In this document: piece by piece, positions 52,827 to 61,450 of the stretch | Layout of the letters: every line of letters begins with the position of its first letter | Position numbering within the stretch: position 1 is the first letter of the stretch | Assembly (NCBI GenBank): GCA_024684065.1 | Contig: JAIKXO010000160.1 | Coordinates: forward strand, 33,670-97,669 | Origin: Lachnospiraceae bacterium | GTDB taxonomy: Bacteria > Bacillota_A > Clostridia > Lachnospirales > Lachnospiraceae | Direction of reading: 5' to 3' | Length of the DNA stretch: 64,000 nt | Notes under the pieces: model-generated | Told to the model about the DNA's origin: nothing | The model's database searches: none | The model's input: the letters and a program-made list of their open reading frames with translations, nothing else | Made by a program: the position numbers and the translations under genes

Positions 52827-52857
52827 AATATACACCTTGGAGTAAACTCCAAGTCAA
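52827..52857 (-). promoter_or_regulatory. MerR-type promoter with dyad operator in a 19-bp spacer
   Basis: TTGACT (52852-52857), a 19-bp spacer and TATATT (52827-52832) on the minus strand. The spacer is too long for sigma-A and contains the perfect dyad CTTGGAGTAAACTCCAAG (52836-52853), two 8-bp arms around 2 bases, as read on the plus strand. This is the classic layout in which MerR proteins distort DNA to activate transcription. Confidence 0.88.
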
Positions 52858-53087
52858 GTATTATCTTTTAACTTCTTTTAAGTTATATAGTCTGTAAGGT
52901 TTAATGCGTCAGCCATGATCCTCACGGCAGGTCATAAGCTTTGTCATTCCTCCGTTCCCATTCTTTTTTCCGGGTTTGAGATCAGCCTCGGCAAAAAGCT
53001 TAGCGATCTCATTTGCTATTAAAAGACAGCCATATCATTTATGTTTTGTTAAGCATGCGCAATGCTTTCCGCAGAATTTTCCTGTCG

Positions 53088-54314
53088 TCAATAAGATAAG
53101 CGCTGAGAATATTCACTTACGATCGAAACGAGGACACGGACGACCGCATCCATTCCTTCGGCGCTTATATGCTCAAGCGGACCGTGAAATGCATAACCGC
53201 CGGTTCCGAGATTGGGACAGGGCAGTCCTCGGAAGGACAGTCTTGCTCCATCCGTACCACCTCTGACCGGTACTTCCAGAGGATCCATTCCCTGCTTTGA
53301 AATGCACTCTTTAGCCGTTTCAACTATGTGCATGTGGGGACGGATCTTTTCTATCATGTTCAGGTACTGTTCTGTTATCGTAAGGACGACCGTACCGGAG
53401 CCGTATTTCTCATTAAGAGTTTTCTCGATCCTTCGGAGAGTTTCCTGTTTCGATGCAAAAAAGGCTGCATCATGGTCTCTCACTATATATACGATCTCAG
53501 CCGTTTCCACATCTCCTTTTATGTCGGTCAGGTGGTAAAAGCCTTCACGGTCTTCGGTGTGCTCCGGCGTCTCCGCAGGCGGAAGCATTGATGATATCTC
53601 ACACGCAAGGAGCGCCGCATTGACCATGCGGTTCTTGGCTTCCCCCGGATGAACGCTTATGCCCTTTATCTTAAAGACCGCCCTGGCAGCATTAAAATTT
53701 TCGTATTCTATCTCGTTTTCCGGACCGCCGTCAACAGTATATGCAAAGTCCGCGCCAAACTTATCAAGCTCAAGAAGATCAGCGCCGTGTCCTATCTCCT
53801 CATCCGGTGTAAAGGCGATACTGATCGCACCGTGAGAAATCTTTTCTTTTGCCAGAGTTTCGACCATCGTCATGATCTCGGCTATTCCCGCTTTATCATC
53901 GGCTCCCAGAAGAGTCGTTCCGTCAGTCGTGATCAGCGTCCTTCCCCTGAGCTTCTTTAAGTGGGGGAAAAGCGCCGTAGTAAGCTTCCTCCCGTTCCCA
54001 AAGTCGATATCTCCGCCGTCGTAATTCTCATGGATGACAGGTTTCACATTTTCTCCCGAACAGTCAGGCGCGGTATCAAGGTGTGCGATGAACCCGATCT
54101 CAGGCGCATTTTTACATCCCTCCGAAGCAGGAATATGTCCGGTAACATAGCAGTGTTCATCCACGGATGCATCTTCTATTCCAAGCTCCTTCATTTCTTT
54201 TACCAGGATGTCTGCAAGGTCAAACTGACGTCTTGTGGACGGCGTTGTCTCCGCTTCCTCATTACTTGTCGTGTGTATCACGGCATAATTTAACAGTCTC
54301 TCGTATGCTCTCAT
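53088..54314 (-). CDS. pepT: Peptidase T
   Basis: A cytoplasmic tripeptide aminopeptidase of the M20 family, 408 residues. Metal-site motifs are intact: GFIAHLDTAPD, LLGADDKAGIAEI, FTPDEEIGHGAD, TVDGGPENEIEYENFNA and RGGTDGARLSFRGLP. The longer frame begins at 54374, but ATG 54314 has AAGGAG 6 nt before it and gives the normal MRAYERLLNYAVIHTTS start. The 283-bp gap downstream of the MerR gene start (52805-53087) holds the MerR promoter and nothing else clear. Confidence 0.95.
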   Translation of the reverse strand: MRAYERLLNYAVIHTTSNEEAETTPSTRRQFDLADILVKEMKELGIEDASVDEHCYVTGHIPASEGCKNAPEIGFIAHLDTAPDCSGENVKPVIHENYDGGDIDFGNGRKLTTALFPHLKKLRGRTLITTDGTTLLGADDKAGIAEIMTMVETLAKEKISHGAISIAFTPDEEIGHGADLLELDKFGADFAYTVDGGPENEIEYENFNAARAVFKIKGISVHPGEAKNRMVNAALLACEISSMLPPAETPEHTEDREGFYHLTDIKGDVETAEIVYIVRDHDAAFFASKQETLRRIEKTLNEKYGSGTVVLTITEQYLNMIEKIRPHMHIVETAKECISKQGMDPLEVPVRGGTDGARLSFRGLPCPNLGTGGYAFHGPLEHISAEGMDAVVRVLVSIVSEYSQRLSY

Positions 54315-54571
54315 TTTTCTCTCCTTCTTTTCCAAATCCCTGCAAACTGATACTGACCGGGCAAATTCCTGCAATTCTTCCTAATCTATTTTAGCTTTGC
54401 CGGGTTCACGCTGACTTCACTTAACTCAACTATAATTCATCAGTTCCAGTGTTACCGCCCTGCCATATCCCGGCCCATATCCAAAGCAGTCATAAATTCC
54501 CGTCATAATAGTCTGATCGCGGCGAAAATTTGTTCTTTTGCCGGCAACAAAACAGAAAACAGCCTTACCAT

Positions 54572-55243
54572 TTACCAGATCAGTGGTATAACCTTGTACT
54601 TTACCCGTTTCTTGTAATCTGAATATCCCTCAAGCCCTTCTTCAAGTACCTGTTCTTCATTGCGGATACGTTTAGCGATTATTGGTATATATACAAGCAT
54701 GATAACAAAAGAGATAACCGATCCAAGTACAAGAGGCATCGATAAAAACAAAAGAAATGTGCTCATGTACATAGGATGTCTGACAATTCCATAAAGGCCG
54801 GTGTCTATAACCTTTTGATTTTCCTGTACCTCAACAGTTCTGGAAAGATAAGCGTTTTCCTTAAGAACCTCCGCATAAAGCATATATCCAAGCAAAAACA
54901 CCGCAGTTGCGGCATAGACGATCCACTTTTGCAAAACAATCCAGCCAAATCGAAAATTTAATCCCGCCACGATAAAAGCGGCAAGAAACATCAGTCCGCT
55001 CAATACGATGACAGTTTTCTGCTCAGATTGTTCTTCTTTTGCATTTAGCCGCTTTTGTAACAGTTCCGGGCTTTTCTTCATCATGACAAATCCCGCAACG
55101 ATCATGGGAACAAACAAAGCTGCCATCAAGAGCCAACCATTCCAGTATGAAAAAGATCCCGCGGGTAAAAACAGAAGAGAACCTGTCAGAAGCATCCCCG
55201 ATATCACTTTTGTTATTGCCTGTGCAAACAATTTGCTATTCAT
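54572..55243 (-). CDS. Isoprenylcysteine carboxyl methyltransferase-like membrane protein
   Basis: A 223-residue protein with five or so membrane helices and the C-terminal ICMT/PEMT motif GLYGIVRHPMYMSTFLLFLS followed by RIRNEEQVLEEGLEGYSDYK, which holds the SAM-binding Arg-His-Pro and Glu-Glu residues of this family. Bacterial members methylate unknown membrane substrates. Stands alone between pepT and a repeat-containing gap. Confidence 0.85.
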   Translation of the reverse strand: MNSKLFAQAITKVISGMLLTGSLLFLPAGSFSYWNGWLLMAALFVPMIVAGFVMMKKSPELLQKRLNAKEEQSEQKTVIVLSGLMFLAAFIVAGLNFRFGWIVLQKWIVYAATAVFLLGYMLYAEVLKENAYLSRTVEVQENQKVIDTGLYGIVRHPMYMSTFLLFLSMPLVLGSVISFVIMLVYIPIIAKRIRNEEQVLEEGLEGYSDYKKRVKYKVIPLIW

Positions 55244-55259
55244 ACAGTCTCCTTTTTAA

Positions 55260-55349
55260 TTATTCCGGCGATACCTTTCTGTTTGATCTCCATATAAAAC
55301 CTGTTACTTCTATCGTAAATTCATATTCTTCGTCACACTGCTTTCTCAT
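55260..55349 (-). CDS. Possible 29-residue small protein
   Basis: An ATG at 55349 is preceded by GGAGG 8 nt upstream, in the same CTGACCCTGGAGGAC context as thrS (tail of repeat element A). It encodes 29 codons, starting MRKQCDEEYEFTIEV, and ends just before the ICMT-like gene. Either a small gene or a chance product of a transplanted ribosome binding site. No family recognised. Confidence 0.3.
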   Translation of the reverse strand: MRKQCDEEYEFTIEVTGFIWRSNRKVSPE

Positions 55350-55366
55350 ATTTTTGTCCTCCAGGG

Positions 55367-55645
55367 TCAGGTTTTCCCGATCGTTTTTCTTATTTTACCT
55401 GCAATACTGTTATTTTGCTCCTGCCGCAGATCTCTGCGAGTGCTTCTCCTCTCTATGATGATATAAATGGATTTGACACCTGTATTATACATCAGATAAT
55501 GTGCATTGTCTTTTTGTTTTAAGCTATCAGTCAGGGCATCGTAAACACCGGCTTTATCACACTTTTTGCGTGGGAAGTATAAATTACAGACATATTCAAT
55601 TTGTCCGTTGGATAGTGTGTGGTATAATATTCCTGTCATCAGCAC
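55367..55645 (-). other. Doubtful 92-codon open frame in a repeat-containing gap
   Basis: The frame reads MLMTGILYHTLSNGQIEYVC and ends RKTIGKT. No Shine-Dalgarno precedes its ATG, and no family is recognised; an AGAGGAG and the tail of repeat element A lie at its 3' end. It may be a decayed gene. It is listed because it fills most of the 640-bp gap 55261-55900, whose other content is the agcS promoters and leader. Confidence 0.25.
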
Positions 55646-55680
55646 GATAATTGTTTACTAAGCTGCTGAACATTTATGAT
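55601..55680 (+). promoter_or_regulatory. Two candidate promoters for agcS
   Basis: First: TTGTCC (55601-55606), 16-bp spacer, perfect TATAAT (55623-55628). Second: TTGTTT (55651-55656), 18-bp spacer, TATGAT (55675-55680). Both would give leaders of 210-270 nt. The leader holds an AAAGGA / TCCTTT stem (about 55724-55742); no known riboswitch was recognised. Confidence 0.5.
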
Positions 55681-55900
55681 AATAAATGATTATGCCAAAA
55701 GCTCATTCTGTGTAAATATAAAGGAGCGTATCCGATCCTTTACAGACAGGGATAAGCGGATATGGTGCCTGTTTTTGCCGGATGAGGATAAAAAACGGGG
55801 AACTGTACTTTGCAGGGAGTGATACTCTGAGGGATCCATCTTTTTTACGGCTATATTTGTCCGCAGGAAAATAGATACGTTCACCGGAAAGGAAAACATT

Positions 55901-57445
55901 ATGGAAGGTTTATTGGCTTTTATTACCGCAGTCTGCGGCAGGATCCAGGCGGTTTCGGATCTGTTCTGGGATTTTCCCACTAATATCGGGGGATACGCAA
56001 ACATCCCCATCCTGGGGAACTTTTCTCTGGCAATCATCCTTCTGATCGGGTCAGGGATCTATTTTACGGTCCGCCTACGGTTTATTCAGGTACGGAGGTT
56101 TGGCTATGGCATAAGGACCCTGAAAAACAGCAGGAAGAAGGACACAAAGACCGGGATATCACCCCTGGCCGCTTTTTTCCTGTCAACGGCCATGCGGGTC
56201 GGTCCGGGAAATATCCTTGGTGTTACGGGAGCTGTATCCGTCGGAGGTCCGGGAGCGCTCCTGTGGATGTGGATATCGGCCTTTTTCGGTATGGCAACGG
56301 CCTTTGTGGAATCCACGCTGTCACAGATCTTCAAGGAAAAAAAGGGAGATGAGTTCATCGGGGGTATGTCCTTCTACGGAAGAAAGCTTCTGAAAAACTC
56401 CGTCATCGTGGGGTTCATCTTGTCCCTTATGTATATCATCTACGCTATTCTCTGTTTCCCGGCACAGGGCTTTAACTCTGTGTCTGCTATGGGAGAGATT
56501 GCAGAGATCATCATCGGCGAAGAGATCCCGACAAACCATGTGATTTACTGGATCGGCGGAGTCATTGTGATCATTGCCGCCATCGCGGTGTCATTTGGAG
56601 GAACAAGGAAGATCGCAAGGGTTACGGATGTCCTGGTACCGATCATGGCTATCGTTTATGTTCTTACGGTTCTCATTCTGATCGTGATCAATTTTTCCAG
56701 GATCCCCTGGTTCTTCTATGCGGTCTTTACGGAGGCATTCAGGCCTGAGGCGGTATTCGGCGGGGCTTTCGGAGTCGCGCTGATGCAGGGTGTGAAGAGA
56801 GGTCTTATGTCGAACGAAGCCGGACAGGGAACCATCACCATGCCGGCAGCTGCTTCCAATGCGAATCATCCATGCGATCAGGGCTGCGTGCAGGCGGTCA
56901 GCGTTTTCCTGGATACGATCGTGATATGTACACTTACCGCTTTTGTTGTTATCATGGGCAGGGTGTGGCTTACGGATAACGGCGCCGCCTGGTTTGACCT
57001 GGGCAAGCTTCCGAAGTACCTTGCTTCGGTAGCGGAGCTTACGCCGGGAACCTCATTTAACAGTATGGTCACCTTTTTGGTATCCTTATGCTTCGGTCTG
57101 TTTGCGTTTACCTGTCTCCTGGGCTTTCTGTCCTTCTCTGAGATCTGCGCAAACAACATCAGCCGCAGCAAGGCCTTTATCAGCGCGGTCCGGATCATCG
57201 ATATCGCCGTGATCTGCTTCGGTATCCTGACCTCCATCGTTGGACTGGATCTGGGTGCACTCTGGGATCTTTCCGATTTCGCGAATATCCTCATCGCCTA
57301 CTGTAATATCCCGCTTCTGTATCTGGGCTTTCGCTATGTAAAGAGGGCGCAGGAGCATTTTGAGAAGGAGGATGGGACTCCTTTTACTTCAGAGGTGGCA
57401 GGAACCAGTGTGCCCGTTTGGGATGAAAAGGCAAATCTTTCATAA
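55901..57445 (+). CDS. agcS: Sodium:alanine (alanine/glycine:cation) symporter
   Basis: A 514-residue transporter of the AGCS family with about 10-11 membrane helices. Conserved stretches include FFLSTAMRVGPGNILGVTGA, GGPGALLWMWISAFFGMATA, FVESTLSQIFKEKKGDEFIG, GVKRGLMSNEAGQGT and NANHPCDQGCVQAVSVFLDT. It imports alanine or glycine with sodium. GGAAAGG lies 8 nt before the ATG at 55901. The only plus-strand gene between 31 and 64 kb; monocistronic. Confidence 0.95.
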   Translation: MEGLLAFITAVCGRIQAVSDLFWDFPTNIGGYANIPILGNFSLAIILLIGSGIYFTVRLRFIQVRRFGYGIRTLKNSRKKDTKTGISPLAAFFLSTAMRVGPGNILGVTGAVSVGGPGALLWMWISAFFGMATAFVESTLSQIFKEKKGDEFIGGMSFYGRKLLKNSVIVGFILSLMYIIYAILCFPAQGFNSVSAMGEIAEIIIGEEIPTNHVIYWIGGVIVIIAAIAVSFGGTRKIARVTDVLVPIMAIVYVLTVLILIVINFSRIPWFFYAVFTEAFRPEAVFGGAFGVALMQGVKRGLMSNEAGQGTITMPAAASNANHPCDQGCVQAVSVFLDTIVICTLTAFVVIMGRVWLTDNGAAWFDLGKLPKYLASVAELTPGTSFNSMVTFLVSLCFGLFAFTCLLGFLSFSEICANNISRSKAFISAVRIIDIAVICFGILTSIVGLDLGALWDLSDFANILIAYCNIPLLYLGFRYVKRAQEHFEKEDGTPFTSEVAGTSVPVWDEKANLS

Positions 57446-57534
57446 AATGATTTCAGGCTTTTATCGTACATGACCAAATTATATAAAATCAGGCGAATAA
57501 ATACCGGAAATTATTTAAACCACGGATGAAGGTT

Positions 57535-57566
57535 AAAAAGAAATGGAGAGGGACTAATCCCTCTCC
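57535..57566 (-). terminator. Terminator overlapping the end of the small membrane protein gene
   Basis: On the minus strand GGAGAGGGA..TCCCTCTCC (57545-57566, 9-bp stem, 4-nt loop TTAG holding the stop codon) is followed by ATTTCTTTTT (57535-57544). It is a good intrinsic terminator for the 57554-58141 gene and may also act on agcS transcripts from the other side, although no T-run follows in that direction. Confidence 0.8.
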
Positions 57567-58141
57567 GCGTCAGGCTCATCTGCCACGAAACCGTCTTTTT
57601 CTGATATGAAGCAGGCTACAAGCCCATAGATGATGGTCGGGCGTATCCATATCTCCGTAAGCAAATAGTCGGTATACTCATTGATGGGATTTTTGTAAAT
57701 TACATAGTTGTATAATCCGGCAATGATCATGTCGATTATAAAAAGCAGCCAAAGATTACGCTTGGTATAGCTTTTCCAGTCTTTACGGGCATAGAAAAAA
57801 GTAAGCATGAGGAGCAGTAACACCGAAAGCGTAAGGCATATCAAATGGATTGGGTAATTCTCAAGTAGCGGCGGGAAGAGAATGTCACGCAACAGTACAG
57901 TAATCCCTACGCAGATCGAACTCCAGTAATTGAAGCGTTGGCTGTCAAGACGCTTGAAGAAATACATGGCCATCATCACCACACATGCAATATAGAACAG
58001 GTTAAGAACCAATTCCGGCCATGCCTCTGAAAGTCCGAAATGGAGTACTCCATAGAACATCGTACCTATTGAAAGCACCACCGCCACCGCAGTGATCCCA
58101 ATATCTATGATCTGTGACTTCTTTTTGAATCTTGTTTCCAT
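57554..58141 (-). CDS. Hypothetical polytopic membrane protein
   Basis: A 195-residue protein with about six membrane helices (for example IIDIGITAVAVVLSIGTMFY, NLFYIACVVMMAMYFF, LICLTLSVLLLLMLTFFYA, LLFIIDMIIAGLYNYVIY). No catalytic motif or named family recognised. A charged C-terminal tail ends PDAERD within the terminator hairpin. Isolated between agcS and a gene fragment. Confidence 0.72.
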   Translation of the reverse strand: METRFKKKSQIIDIGITAVAVVLSIGTMFYGVLHFGLSEAWPELVLNLFYIACVVMMAMYFFKRLDSQRFNYWSSICVGITVLLRDILFPPLLENYPIHLICLTLSVLLLLMLTFFYARKDWKSYTKRNLWLLFIIDMIIAGLYNYVIYKNPINEYTDYLLTEIWIRPTIIYGLVACFISEKDGFVADEPDAERD

Positions 58142-58183
58142 AGAGATACCTCTAATCTCTTGTTATAGCTGATGCCTTTGATG

Positions 58184-58291
58184 TCAGGCCTTATAAACCT
58201 CTTCGCCGTCTACTATGGCAGCAATGATCTTTGCCTCTCCGACTTTATCAATATCGTCATGGAGGAAGTCGCAGAGACTGTTCATGAACCG
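58184..58291 (-). pseudogene. C-terminal fragment, probably of an amidohydrolase
   Basis: The frame after a TAA at 58295-58297 gives MNSLCDFLHDDIDKVGEAKI, then IAAIVDGEEVYKA and stop at 58184. The ending KVGEAKI..VDGEEVYKA resembles the C-terminal tail of metal-dependent amidohydrolases. No upstream part is present in any frame nearby, so this looks like a remnant; a real 33-residue gene cannot be excluded, although no Shine-Dalgarno precedes it. Confidence 0.4.
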
Positions 58292-58319
58292 GTTTTACTA
58301 TGTATCCTGATCCACTCTC

Positions 58320-59120
58320 CTACTTAATGAGATAAAGTGACTGCAGTTTAAGAACATCGTCTGCGGAAAGTTTCAGACCATCCCGTATAAAGCAGTCAAA
58401 ACTGCCGTACTTACTGTCAATTGTATGATAGTACTCTTCGATATAATCCTGTTTGGCTCCAAACAGATACCTGAGGGCTTCGTCTGACATGAAACTGTCT
58501 GTTCCGGCCTGTCCCTTTATAAACTCCGTTAAGAATGCTATTTCCTCCCGTAAATATTCATTAGTCATCAGGTAATCATTTATAATATCATCTCTTGCTA
58601 TACCCAGGATTTCTTCAATAATTGCTGACCCCACACCTGCACGGTCCTTCCCTGCGGTACAATGCCACACGAAAGCCTTCTTGCGTTGCTGCATCAATAG
58701 CCGTATAAATACCGCATACTGAGAGGCAGCAAAATCACTTTCCGCAAAGGCATGGTACATATCGCACATATACCGTCTGGCCTTGTCAGGCTCGGCGCCA
58801 AATCTTACAAATACCTCCCTGTCCGCAGTCTTCTCACGTGTGATCCCCGCCGTAAGAGAATCAACGATCGGAATATGAAGATACCTGATACCGGTTATCT
58901 CAATATCCGGTTTTTCTCTCCGCTCGACGTCAGTCCGAAAGTCGATCACCGTATCTGTAAGCGAAGCAAACATATCTCTGTCGTTTTCAGATAACTCCGA
59001 AAGATTGCCGCAACGCACAAGCCTGCCCTCTACGATGCTTCGTCCGTCAGCAGCTTTCATTCCACCCAGATCCCGTATGTTATGAAGTTTTTCAAAAGAT
59101 AATAATTTACTTATATTCAT
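58320..59120 (-). CDS. Tyrosine-protein phosphatase
   Basis: A 266-residue enzyme of the Tyr-phosphatase family 3 (PF13350 type): LHNIRDLGGMKAADGRSIVE at the N-terminus, a conserved VIDFRTDVERREKPD and the P-loop HCTAGKDRAGVGSAIIEEIL, with catalytic Cys, Arg and the general-acid context YDMYHAFAES-like upstream. Many relatives act on phosphotyrosine or phosphoinositides; the bacterial role is unknown. Full length, intact motif. Confidence 0.9.
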   Translation of the reverse strand: MNISKLLSFEKLHNIRDLGGMKAADGRSIVEGRLVRCGNLSELSENDRDMFASLTDTVIDFRTDVERREKPDIEITGIRYLHIPIVDSLTAGITREKTADREVFVRFGAEPDKARRYMCDMYHAFAESDFAASQYAVFIRLLMQQRKKAFVWHCTAGKDRAGVGSAIIEEILGIARDDIINDYLMTNEYLREEIAFLTEFIKGQAGTDSFMSDEALRYLFGAKQDYIEEYYHTIDSKYGSFDCFIRDGLKLSADDVLKLQSLYLIK

Positions 59121-59174
59121 AGTGCTATAAACCCTATATGGCCGAACAGCTGCGCAGGCAGCTGCACGCCCGCG

Positions 59175-59426
59175 TCAGCAGACCCTCTTGGACGAGTCGT
59201 TCACAGGCCCGATGGGAACGGGACCGGGCTTTGTCGCATCGTACACGCCGTTATCGTCTGCGGCGGGAAGTGCCTTCTTCCAGCGAAGCTTCCCCACCGG
59301 CTGTGTCGCGTAAGGGATGCCCTTCCAGATGATCAGCTCGTCTGCCACCTTGCCGACGAAGGTACCGTTGTTGCACCTGACTGCTTTTGCCTCTTCCAAA
59401 ATCTTGTTCTCGTCAGAGTTACTCAT
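59175..59426 (-). pseudogene. N-terminal fragment of a type-B carboxylesterase
   Basis: An 83-codon frame, beginning MSNSDENKILEEAKAVRC, has the carboxylesterase start GTFVGKVADELIIWKGIPYA, TQPVGKLRWKKALP and then stops after PVNDSSKRVC. A functional enzyme needs about 500 residues including GxSxG, none of which follows in any frame. A truncated pseudogene; the first of the decayed genes in 59121-60046. Confidence 0.8.
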
Positions 59427-59586
59427 TGTTTTTCACCTTTCCATCTATCTGTTTTTCCCACGGAATCAGAATATAAAATACTTTGTCAGTGGAAATGTTC
59501 TCTCCGGGTCAATAATTCCGTGATCTGTCATATATTGATCATTATGCAACTGATTTTCCCATCTTATTGCAGGTCATTCAAGAGTT

Positions 59587-59865
59587 TTACAAAATGTCAT
59601 ACTTTCTTCGCTGAGCAGCCATAAAGATGCTTCCGGTGACAGCTGCCATAAGTTCAGCGAAAATAACAGAATACCATATGCCTTCCACGCCAAATAATAC
59701 CGGCAGCAGTAATACGGCACCAAGTTCAAAAACAAATGTTCGTAAAAAGGATATCAATGCCGATACCTGTCCGTTGTTCAAAGCCGTGAAAATTTCCTGT
59801 ATGTAAAATGCTCTGACAGATGAATCCGTGATCTCATGTTCTATTAAATCTCTGTGCTCCTGATG
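59587..59865 (-). pseudogene. C-terminal fragment of a MATE-family efflux transporter
   Basis: The open frame, read from after a TAA at 59866-59868, includes FYIQEIFTALNNGQVSALIS, FLRTFVFELGAVLLLPVLFG and VEGIWYSVIFAELMAAVTGS, which match the last two membrane helices of MATE multidrug transporters. The N-terminal 350 or so residues are missing. Further upstream (59870-60010) short frames such as TLAAACFMTKYYVRQRTGKK look like pieces of a membrane protein with frameshifts. The whole 59121-60046 stretch otherwise holds no intact gene. Confidence 0.75.
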
Positions 59866-60046
59866 TTATGTTTTTTCAAAGGTAAATGAAGCAGCCCGGT
59901 ATCTTCCGCGCTGCCCCGTAATACTTTGTCAATTTTCTTTCTTTCCTGTTCTCTGGCGCACATAGTATTTGGTCATAAAGCAGGCTGCTGCTAATGTCAC
60001 TATTTAGGGTAATTATAATCTGTCACATTCCGGTCTCAGAATTACC

Positions 60047-60793
60047 TTATTTTGAAATATGATACCCTCCGTCCGCATAAAGCAATGACCCGGTCATATA
60101 ACCTGAAGCATCCGACAACAAAAACATCACTACTCCCGCTATATCCTCCGGTGTTCCAATACGTCCCTGTGGTATTAATGCTTCTGAAGATTTTCTGATC
60201 TCACTGTTATCAAAAGACGCTGCCGTCATTCCTGTATATATGAAGCCGGGGGCGACAGCATTCACCTGAATATTGTATGGTGCAAGGTCTAATGCCATAG
60301 CGGATGTCATCGATGCCACAGCGCCCTTCGATGCGGCATAATCTGCCATATTGTTCTTAAATACGGTTGACCTTATACATGATATATTGACTATTTTGCC
60401 CCGGTTATTCGGGATCATCAGCTTCGCCGCCTGTTTTGAAGCCAGAAAAGAACCTGTTGTGTTGATATTTATTACCTTGTCCCACTCATCTTTTGTTAAC
60501 TCATAAAACGGCTTATTATTCGCAAATATTCCCGCAGCGTTAACCAGGCCATCTATTCTCAAAAAACTTTCTTTTACCTTTGAAAAAGCATTTTCAACAC
60601 TTTTTTCATCCGATACATCCATAAGTTCATGGGAGTAGCTGCTCTCCGTGACTGTTGGCGGATTTATATCCATCCCGATCACGGCGGCTCCGCAGCTTAT
60701 CAACTGTTCTGAACAGCATTTCCCCATTCCGGATGAAGCACCTGTGACGATATAAACTTTACCCTGAAAATTGTAATCAACCATAGCTGTCAT
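60047..60793 (-). CDS. Short-chain dehydrogenase/reductase
   Basis: A 248-residue classical SDR: NAD(P)-binding VTGASSGMGKCCSEQL, NAAGI, catalytic Ser in NISCIRSTV, YAASKGAVASM (Tyr-x3-Lys) and NAVAPGFIYTGM. Possibly 3-oxoacyl-ACP reductase-like or a sugar/steroid reductase; the substrate is open. It follows the DUF5714 gene by 17 bp and probably shares its transcript. Confidence 0.9.
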   Translation of the reverse strand: MTAMVDYNFQGKVYIVTGASSGMGKCCSEQLISCGAAVIGMDINPPTVTESSYSHELMDVSDEKSVENAFSKVKESFLRIDGLVNAAGIFANNKPFYELTKDEWDKVININTTGSFLASKQAAKLMIPNNRGKIVNISCIRSTVFKNNMADYAASKGAVASMTSAMALDLAPYNIQVNAVAPGFIYTGMTAASFDNSEIRKSSEALIPQGRIGTPEDIAGVVMFLLSDASGYMTGSLLYADGGYHISK

Positions 60794-60810
60794 CTTTTTA
60801 AGCTTCAGAT

Positions 60811-61368
60811 TTATCCGCTATAAAACGGACATCTGCCCTTAATACATTGTTTGTTCTCTGATGAAAACCCGCATGTCTGCTTTTCATATTCCAAACTGAC
60901 CCCATAATGCCGGTTTACATATTCTATGCCATGCTTAAAAGCGATCATGGCGTCTCTTTTACAGCACCTGGGACCATTGATCTTTCCAAGCTCACACGCT
61001 GCACAGGATGTGAATTCCATGTGGTCACCCCAGGTACCATCGTCCGAAAGAGGACCTGTTCCGTCTATAATGGAAAGGGCTGCTCCTATTGATGTTACAG
61101 CCCCGCAGATTCCCCACGATCCGCACATTGCTCCCGGCATTCTCAACCCTTCAAAAAGCATCTTCTTAAGTCCCTCATCAATATCCACTTTACCTCCGGC
61201 GTTATGATATGCCATAAGCAGACACGCCCCGTCAAGGACATGGTGCTCCGGCCCGTGAATACTGATGAACTCCTTTCGAGCGAGATTCCTGAACATCTTT
61301 ACAGGATCAGTGCCCTTTTCACCTCTAATATCCTCTATTATTCTGCGGGCTTTTTCTTCTGTATCCAA
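60811..61368 (-). CDS. DUF5714 protein
   Basis: A 185-residue Cys-rich cytoplasmic protein with the DUF5714 pattern EFISIHGPEHHVLDGACLLM, PGAMCGSWGICGAVTSIGAA and late Cys pairs (SCAACELGKINGPRCCKRD, CGFSSENKQCIKGRCPFY). These suggest a metal or iron-sulfur site. Function is unknown; relatives are found in anaerobes and methanogens. It lies upstream of an SDR, so a joint redox role is an inference. Confidence 0.85.
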   Translation of the reverse strand: MDTEEKARRIIEDIRGEKGTDPVKMFRNLARKEFISIHGPEHHVLDGACLLMAYHNAGGKVDIDEGLKKMLFEGLRMPGAMCGSWGICGAVTSIGAALSIIDGTGPLSDDGTWGDHMEFTSCAACELGKINGPRCCKRDAMIAFKHGIEYVNRHYGVSLEYEKQTCGFSSENKQCIKGRCPFYSG

Positions 61369-61450
61369 AACGTTTCCCTCCTCAGGCCGGATTTGTCACA
61401 GTCTCTCATACTGAATATATATTTCGGTTTTCTTTACATCAGCCCACAGG

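Noticed and set aside
55690..56037. 115-codon minus-strand frame overlapping the start of agcS
   Set aside because: Antisense to the agcS leader and start, with no Shine-Dalgarno or family resemblance.
59175..59426. A complete small esterase
   Set aside because: Only the first 80 residues of a much longer family are present and the catalytic Ser motif is missing.
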